Part shown: positions 6,326 to 10,161 of the stretch, in pieces | How positions within the stretch are numbered: position 1 is the stretch's first letter | How the letters are laid out: every line of letters begins with the position of its first letter | Assembly: GCA_002499545.1 (NCBI GenBank) | Contig: DAME01000031.1 | Location: 1 to 10,161, forward strand | Direction of reading: 5' to 3' | DNA: 10,161 nt | DNA from: Euryarchaeota archaeon UBA88 | GTDB taxonomy: Archaea; Thermoplasmatota; Poseidoniia; Poseidoniales; Poseidoniaceae | The notes under the pieces: model-generated | What the model was told of the DNA's origin: nothing | Database searches by the model: none | The model's input: the letters and a program-made list of their open reading frames with translations, nothing else | Made by a program: the position numbers and the translations under genes

Positions 6326-8512
6326 ATGATGTCGAATGGAAAAGTAGTCCGAACTCGCCCCTCGTTTGGAGTCTTGATTGTACTTCCGCTTTTGTTGTCT
6401 CTTATCGCTCCAATCGCTAACGCCACTGCAATTCAAGATGAACCGATGGGAAACACCCCACAGGCCGTTTGGTCTGACGATTACATCGACATGATATTCC
6501 CATGGGCTCCGGCCAGCGACCGTGTTTCGCAGTTCAAAGAATACCATTCTTACGAGACCATGAAAACTCGCATGCTTCGTCTTGCAGAGGACAACCCTGA
6601 CATTTTTGAGTTCCATGAAGGCATGAACGGCGGAACCAATGCTCGAGGCGAAGAGGTCACAGCGAACGCTTACGAAGGCTGGTTCTACGGCCATGCTTCT
6701 CCTTGGATGAAGATTACTGGTGACGTTCAAGGTGGCGATTACAACCCCTTCGTAGGAGACAACGGGAACTATGCTGACCGTCACGATGTCATGATTGTTG
6801 GCAACCATCACGCTCGAGAATGGATGTCCTACACTGTCGCTATTATGCAGATGGAAGTGATTGCATTTTCATACAACAACATCGGCTATGACAACGATGG
6901 TGACGGTCTCATCGATGAAGACCCTTGGGGTGATGAAGACGGCGACGGTATTCTCGACGACGATGGGGACTGTCTTGCTTTAGACGCAAGTTTCCAAGAT
7001 TCAAACGGCGACGGCACTCCATGTGGGCCGGGCGACCTTGGTGTGGATGAAGACTACTCAGAACAGTTCATCACCGACTTGGTGAACTCTCGAGAAATCT
7101 ATCTCATTCCAATGCTGAATACCGATGGCAACATCTACGATCGTGAAGTGTACATGCCAGGCCAATGCCCTGGAGAAGAACCTTGGGATTGCTCGGCAGC
7201 TGGTTGGAGAAAGAACCTCCGCGATAACACCGTCACAGGTGTCACTCCAATTCCTGACCTTGACGAATCCGTTGACGAAGGATGCGACGGAGTCGACTTG
7301 AATCGCAATTATCAATTCGAATGGGGCGCTCCTCTTGGAGCCACTGGACCACTGTTCCCAGGTGCATGTTATGCAGGCCAGAACAACGACGTATACAACG
7401 GACCGGTTGACGATACAGATAATGACGGCGACGGTCAAGTCAATGAAGACCACGTTGATGGAAAAGACGACGATGCTGATGGTGTAACCGATGAAGATTG
7501 GTGGGGGGGCAACTCCGAACCAGAAACCAAGTTCATCCAGGACATGACTGAAATGAACGATGACACTGGAGACGGTTCAAGCGAGTTCAAAGCGACCATT
7601 ACTCACCACTCCTTCTCGGAACTCATTCTCTACCCGTGGGGTCACTGCACAGACTGTGAGAGTCCTGACCATGAACAACTCAAGTACCACGGCCAGCAAA
7701 TGGCTGATATGACTCAATATGCAAATCTGCAATCCTCGGACCTCTACCCGACTTCCGGTGACTTCTGCGATTGGCACTATGGCGTTCACGGCTCTTACTG
7801 CTACACGTCTGAGATTGGAACCGCTTTCCATCAACACGAAGACGACATAGACCACATCGCCGTTCGCAACCTAGGAACCGGCTTTTACATTGCAGAGATT
7901 GCGGACAGTCCTCGTGAGCGTGCTGATTTGGAAATCGCAAATATATCTCAACAAAATTACCTCGAGACTGAGGACAAGGTTGAGGTCCCACCCAAAGGAG
8001 ACATTCCAATCGATCTGTGCGTCTCAAACGAGTTCCCTTACAGCGAATCCGAGACCATGATTGAATGGCGTACCGTCAAACCAAGTCGCCTGCAAAGCGA
8101 TTACGGCCCTCGAGAATGGGCGACTACTTCGTGGGAATCAGTGCCTGTGAAGATGATTGAAGGCGAAATGTGTTCGGTGCCAAGCGGTAACGGTACAATT
8201 CTGAGAGGGATGGTACCAATCTCTGAAACGGCGACAGGAAAACTGCACTACAAAGCCTCGGTATCTACGCTCGCCGGCTCAGACTTATTCCAATATCCAA
8301 GCGATGGAGCGTACTACGAACTTGACCTTTCATACCGTGCTGCTTATGGTAGCTTCATCGGTTCACTGTTCATGTTTGCTTTGACTGCGAGCTTCGTGTG
8401 GGGTGGGCTTGCGGTTTGTCTGCGCATGATGCTCAGTGATGAAGATGTACTCGACTTAGCAACGGCTTCAACTACAGAATCAAGCCCTAACTCGATTGTC
8501 ATAGAAGATTAG
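6326..8512 (+). CDS. Secreted, membrane-anchored M14 zinc carboxypeptidase with Asp-rich loops
   Basis: A zinc carboxypeptidase (728 residues) expected to trim C-terminal residues from peptides outside the cell. An N-terminal signal (basic 6-11, hydrophobic 14-29, likely cleavage near ANATA at 31-35) and one C-terminal helix (about 676-699) with a 28-residue acidic/Ser-Thr tail imply a surface-anchored enzyme. Carboxypeptidase A landmarks are present: HARE with zinc ligands His162 and Glu165; WRKNLR with Arg299; DLNRN with Asn326 and Arg327; HHSF with zinc ligand His428; Tyr474 (the Tyr248 equivalent); and catalytic Glu496, 22 residues later as in carboxypeptidase A. The Tyr198 equivalent is Phe430. 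Two Asp-rich insertions (188-215 and 361-391) resemble calcium-binding loops. The outer part has 12 cysteines, consistent with disulfides. A beta-rich region (about 531-670) precedes the membrane helix. ATG 6326 or 6329 are both possible starts. The transporter gene follows after 11 bases. Confidence 0.93.
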   Translation: MMSNGKVVRTRPSFGVLIVLPLLLSLIAPIANATAIQDEPMGNTPQAVWSDDYIDMIFPWAPASDRVSQFKEYHSYETMKTRMLRLAEDNPDIFEFHEGMNGGTNARGEEVTANAYEGWFYGHASPWMKITGDVQGGDYNPFVGDNGNYADRHDVMIVGNHHAREWMSYTVAIMQMEVIAFSYNNIGYDNDGDGLIDEDPWGDEDGDGILDDDGDCLALDASFQDSNGDGTPCGPGDLGVDEDYSEQFITDLVNSREIYLIPMLNTDGNIYDREVYMPGQCPGEEPWDCSAAGWRKNLRDNTVTGVTPIPDLDESVDEGCDGVDLNRNYQFEWGAPLGATGPLFPGACYAGQNNDVYNGPVDDTDNDGDGQVNEDHVDGKDDDADGVTDEDWWGGNSEPETKFIQDMTEMNDDTGDGSSEFKATITHHSFSELILYPWGHCTDCESPDHEQLKYHGQQMADMTQYANLQSSDLYPTSGDFCDWHYGVHGSYCYTSEIGTAFHQHEDDIDHIAVRNLGTGFYIAEIADSPRERADLEIANISQQNYLETEDKVEVPPKGDIPIDLCVSNEFPYSESETMIEWRTVKPSRLQSDYGPREWATTSWESVPVKMIEGEMCSVPSGNGTILRGMVPISETATGKLHYKASVSTLAGSDLFQYPSDGAYYELDLSYRAAYGSFIGSLFMFALTASFVWGGLAVCLRMMLSDEDVLDLATASTTESSPNSIVIED
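6887..6970 (+). other. First Asp-rich calcium-type loop cluster in the M14 peptidase
   Basis: Residues 188-215 of the peptidase contain three successive D-rich units, DNDGDGLIDED, DEDGDGILDDD and DGD, of the DxDxDGxxDxD kind seen in thrombospondin type 3 and dockerin-like loops. A related stretch, SNGDGTPC..GDLGVDED, follows at 226-243. The block lies about 23 residues after the HxxE zinc motif, inside the catalytic domain. Calcium binding is inferred from the spacing of acidic residues. Confidence 0.75.
7406..7498 (+). other. Second Asp-rich calcium-type loop cluster in the M14 peptidase
   Basis: Residues 361-391 hold two units, DTDNDGDGQVNED and DGKDDDADGVTDED, of the same DxDxDGxxDxD pattern. 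They lie between the Asn-Arg substrate motif (326-327) and the third zinc ligand, His428. Being split from the first cluster by about 145 residues of catalytic sequence, this looks like a second independent insertion or one half of a shared calcium-stabilised surface. Confidence 0.75.
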
Positions 8513-8518
8513 GGGGAT
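8511..8518 (+). promoter_or_regulatory. Strong ribosome binding site for the transporter
   Basis: AGGGGGAT overlaps the TAG stop of the peptidase and ends 5 bases before the transporter ATG at 8524. It is the best Shine-Dalgarno match in the window and fixes the transporter start. It also implies that the transporter is translated from the peptidase message. Confidence 0.75.
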
Positions 8519-8523
8519 TGAGA

Positions 8524-10161
8524 ATGACAGAAGAATCAGACCAATTCAACGGCCGTATGGGCCTCATTTTTGCTTCGATTGGAGCAGCAATCGGTACTGG
8601 AAACATTTGGCGTTTTCCGCGCATGGTCGGCGCCAACGGAGGCGGTACATTCCTCGTTCCGTGGCTGTTTTTCCTGTTCATTTGGTCCATTCCATTGGTC
8701 ATTGCTGAATACGCTATGGGGAAGCGAAGCCGAACTGGAACCATCGGTACGTTCAGGATTTTCGCAGGAAAGAAGTTCGCATGGATGGGTCTGTGGACCG
8801 CATGGATTTCGACCGCTATTGGATTTTACTACGCTGTAGTATCCGGGTGGACAATCAAATATTTCCAACTTGGAATCACCGGTGCTCTCAACGGTGAAGG
8901 CGTGGATACAACGGAAGTTTGGAACGCCTTTTTGCAGAACCCAGGACAGGTCATTTTCTTCCAGTTCATCGTTATCGCCTTGACGCTGGCAGCAATTTGG
9001 AAGGGAGCAAAAGCCATTGAGAAGGTCAACTTTTATCTGATGATTTCTCTGTTTGCTCTGTTGTTCCTCACTTTGTTCCTCTCCTTGTGGATGGACCTCG
9101 ATGATGGTTCGCTTGACGGTGCACTGTTCATGTTCACCGTTGACTTTGAAATGCTTAAGGAACCTGAAGTGTGGATCAACGGACTGTCTCAATCAGCGTG
9201 GTCGTGTTCCGCAGGCATGGGTATGTGCATCACCTACGCGGTTTACATGAGCAAAGACGAGGACACAGTTCTCAATGCATTCACCATGGGGCTTGCTAAC
9301 AACAGCATCTCAATCATTGCAGGACTCGCCGTACTTTCAGCGATTTTCGCAGTCAGCCCAGACCCTCTTGCAACGGTCACCGGTGGTTCTTCAGCGATTA
9401 CTTTCCTCGCTTTACCTGAAGTGTTTGCACAAGCTCCGTTTGCTCCGATTGGACCGTTGTTCATGATGGCAGGGTTCTTCCTTGCCCTTTCGTTTGCTGC
9501 AATGACCTCGATGATTTCGACGGTTGAGTTGTGTGTTCGAAACTTTGTTGACCATGGATACGAGCGTGGCAAGTCCGTTGCCATTACCGGTTTGGCACTG
9601 TTCATGTTCGGACTTCCCTCCGCCATCATGTGGATAAAACTCGACAGTGAAGGTGTTGCTTTTCCTGAATTCTTAGAAGTTCAAGACCACATTTGGGGTT
9701 ACGGTTTGATGTTCTCGGGACTGTTCATCGCATTCTCGATTTGGAAGTACGGTTATCTTCGATGGAAGTCTGGTGTTGAAGCAGGCGTCGCACCACCCGG
9801 ATTCAAGGGCTATCTGGGCTTTGGTGTCTCGGCATTCCGCGACGATTTCATCAACACTGGGGATAACGACATGGAAGTTGGACGCTGGTGGGATCTTCTG
9901 ATGTATCTCGCATTCCCGTTGTTGTTTACCGTACTCATGGTGTCGTATTTCAGCGACATGATTGCGAATACGGAGAACGTGTGGGATCCAGCAAATCCAC
10001 GTGGACTTTCAATCATTCTCTTGTTTTGGGGCGTTGTTGGAACGCTGTTCATTTTCTTGAACAAGTACCTGATTCAGCGACCACTGTTTAGAAACGTGCC
10101 GGAAGGTGCTGACGTAGATATCTCCACTTTGCCGGGTGGCGATGACGATTTGGTCGTTGTT
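8524..10161 (+). CDS. Sodium-dependent NSS/SNF-family amino-acid transporter, runs off the right edge
   Basis: Neurotransmitter:sodium symporters of the LeuT fold use the sodium gradient to import amino acids or related amines. The visible 546 residues have no stop. Seen: the helix 1 signature with the unwound sodium-binding segment, RMGLIFASIGAAIGTGNIWRFP (11-32, including Gly24 and Asn27), then ANGGGTFLVPW; SGWTIKYF in helix 3; SAWSCSAGMGMCITYAVY in helix 6 (224-241), where LeuT has FFTLSLGFGAIITYASY; and AAMTSMIST in helix 8, with Thr328/Ser329 matching the LeuT Na2 ligands Thr354/Ser355. At least eleven hydrophobic helices are apparent. The last visible part is an acidic soluble tail, so little is probably missing. 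Helix 6 replaces the bulky substrate-pocket residues with Ala/Trp/Ser/Cys, so the substrate is not predictable. It is co-oriented 11 bases after the peptidase, suggesting uptake of the released amino acids. Confidence 0.94.
   Translation, partial: MTEESDQFNGRMGLIFASIGAAIGTGNIWRFPRMVGANGGGTFLVPWLFFLFIWSIPLVIAEYAMGKRSRTGTIGTFRIFAGKKFAWMGLWTAWISTAIGFYYAVVSGWTIKYFQLGITGALNGEGVDTTEVWNAFLQNPGQVIFFQFIVIALTLAAIWKGAKAIEKVNFYLMISLFALLFLTLFLSLWMDLDDGSLDGALFMFTVDFEMLKEPEVWINGLSQSAWSCSAGMGMCITYAVYMSKDEDTVLNAFTMGLANNSISIIAGLAVLSAIFAVSPDPLATVTGGSSAITFLALPEVFAQAPFAPIGPLFMMAGFFLALSFAAMTSMISTVELCVRNFVDHGYERGKSVAITGLALFMFGLPSAIMWIKLDSEGVAFPEFLEVQDHIWGYGLMFSGLFIAFSIWKYGYLRWKSGVEAGVAPPGFKGYLGFGVSAFRDDFINTGDNDMEVGRWWDLLMYLAFPLLFTVLMVSYFSDMIANTENVWDPANPRGLSIILLFWGVVGTLFIFLNKYLIQRPLFRNVPEGADVDISTLPGGDDDLVVV

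Noticed and set aside
6314..6811. A 165-codon minus-strand frame opposite the start of the M14 peptidase.
   Set aside because: The plus strand holds a signal peptide and zinc motif in continuous frame; the antisense frame has no supporting features.
8536..9192. A 218-codon open frame on the minus strand inside the transporter.
   Set aside because: It is fully antisense to an unmistakable NSS transporter, has no recognisable domain and shows low-complexity Gln/Glu/Asn composition typical of reversed membrane-protein codons.
1..10161. tRNA, rRNA, CRISPR, insertion-sequence or prophage signatures.
   Set aside because: I read the gaps and gene edges on both strands and found no cloverleaf-like segment, direct-repeat array, transposase or terminal inverted repeats flanking a gene.

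Overview
This window looks like a piece of a compact, planktonic archaeal genome. The best guess is a Marine Group II euryarchaeon (Candidatus Poseidoniales) or a close relative, but this is inferred from gene content and was not checked by any search. The clues are an archaeal/eukaryotic-type cis-prenyltransferase with MDGNRR in place of the bacterial MDGNGR, a DUF354 protein, a membrane-anchored secreted M14 peptidase with Asp-rich calcium-type loops, a sodium-coupled NSS-family transporter, short Shine-Dalgarno matches such as GAGG, GGTGGG and AGGGGGAT, roughly even base composition and almost no intergenic DNA. No RNA gene, insertion sequence, CRISPR array or phage gene is visible.

Layout: (1) A leftward run of ridA, a 60-residue two-helix membrane protein and a phosphomannomutase/phosphoglucomutase cut by the left edge (1526 down to 1). 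(2) A rightward DUF354 glycosyltransferase-like gene (1606-2616). (3) A leftward pair, uppS then a Nudix hydrolase, overlapping by one base (3864-2606). (4) A rightward gene of unknown function (3928-5106), which I read as a degenerate aminoglycoside-phosphotransferase-like pseudokinase with two C-terminal membrane helices. (5) A leftward MscS-family channel (6209-5103). (6) A rightward pair: a secreted, membrane-anchored M14 zinc carboxypeptidase (6326-8512), then 11 bases later an NSS/SNF amino-acid transporter cut by the right edge (8524-10161).

Strands alternate so tightly that both convergent pairs overlap at their stop codons (11 and 4 bases) and the three divergent pairs share gaps of 79, 63 and 116 bases.

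Two themes emerge. The left half could support cell-surface glycan assembly: sugar-1-phosphate supply (phosphomannomutase), polyprenyl carrier (UppS) and a GT-B-like protein (DUF354). The right half reads as peptide scavenging: an extracellular carboxypeptidase releasing C-terminal residues beside a sodium-driven amino-acid importer. The parts most worth following up are the pseudokinase-like membrane protein, the double Asp-rich insertion and Tyr-to-Phe change in the M14 catalytic domain, the 60-residue membrane protein, and a perfect 9-base inverted repeat in the gap between the channel and the peptidase.
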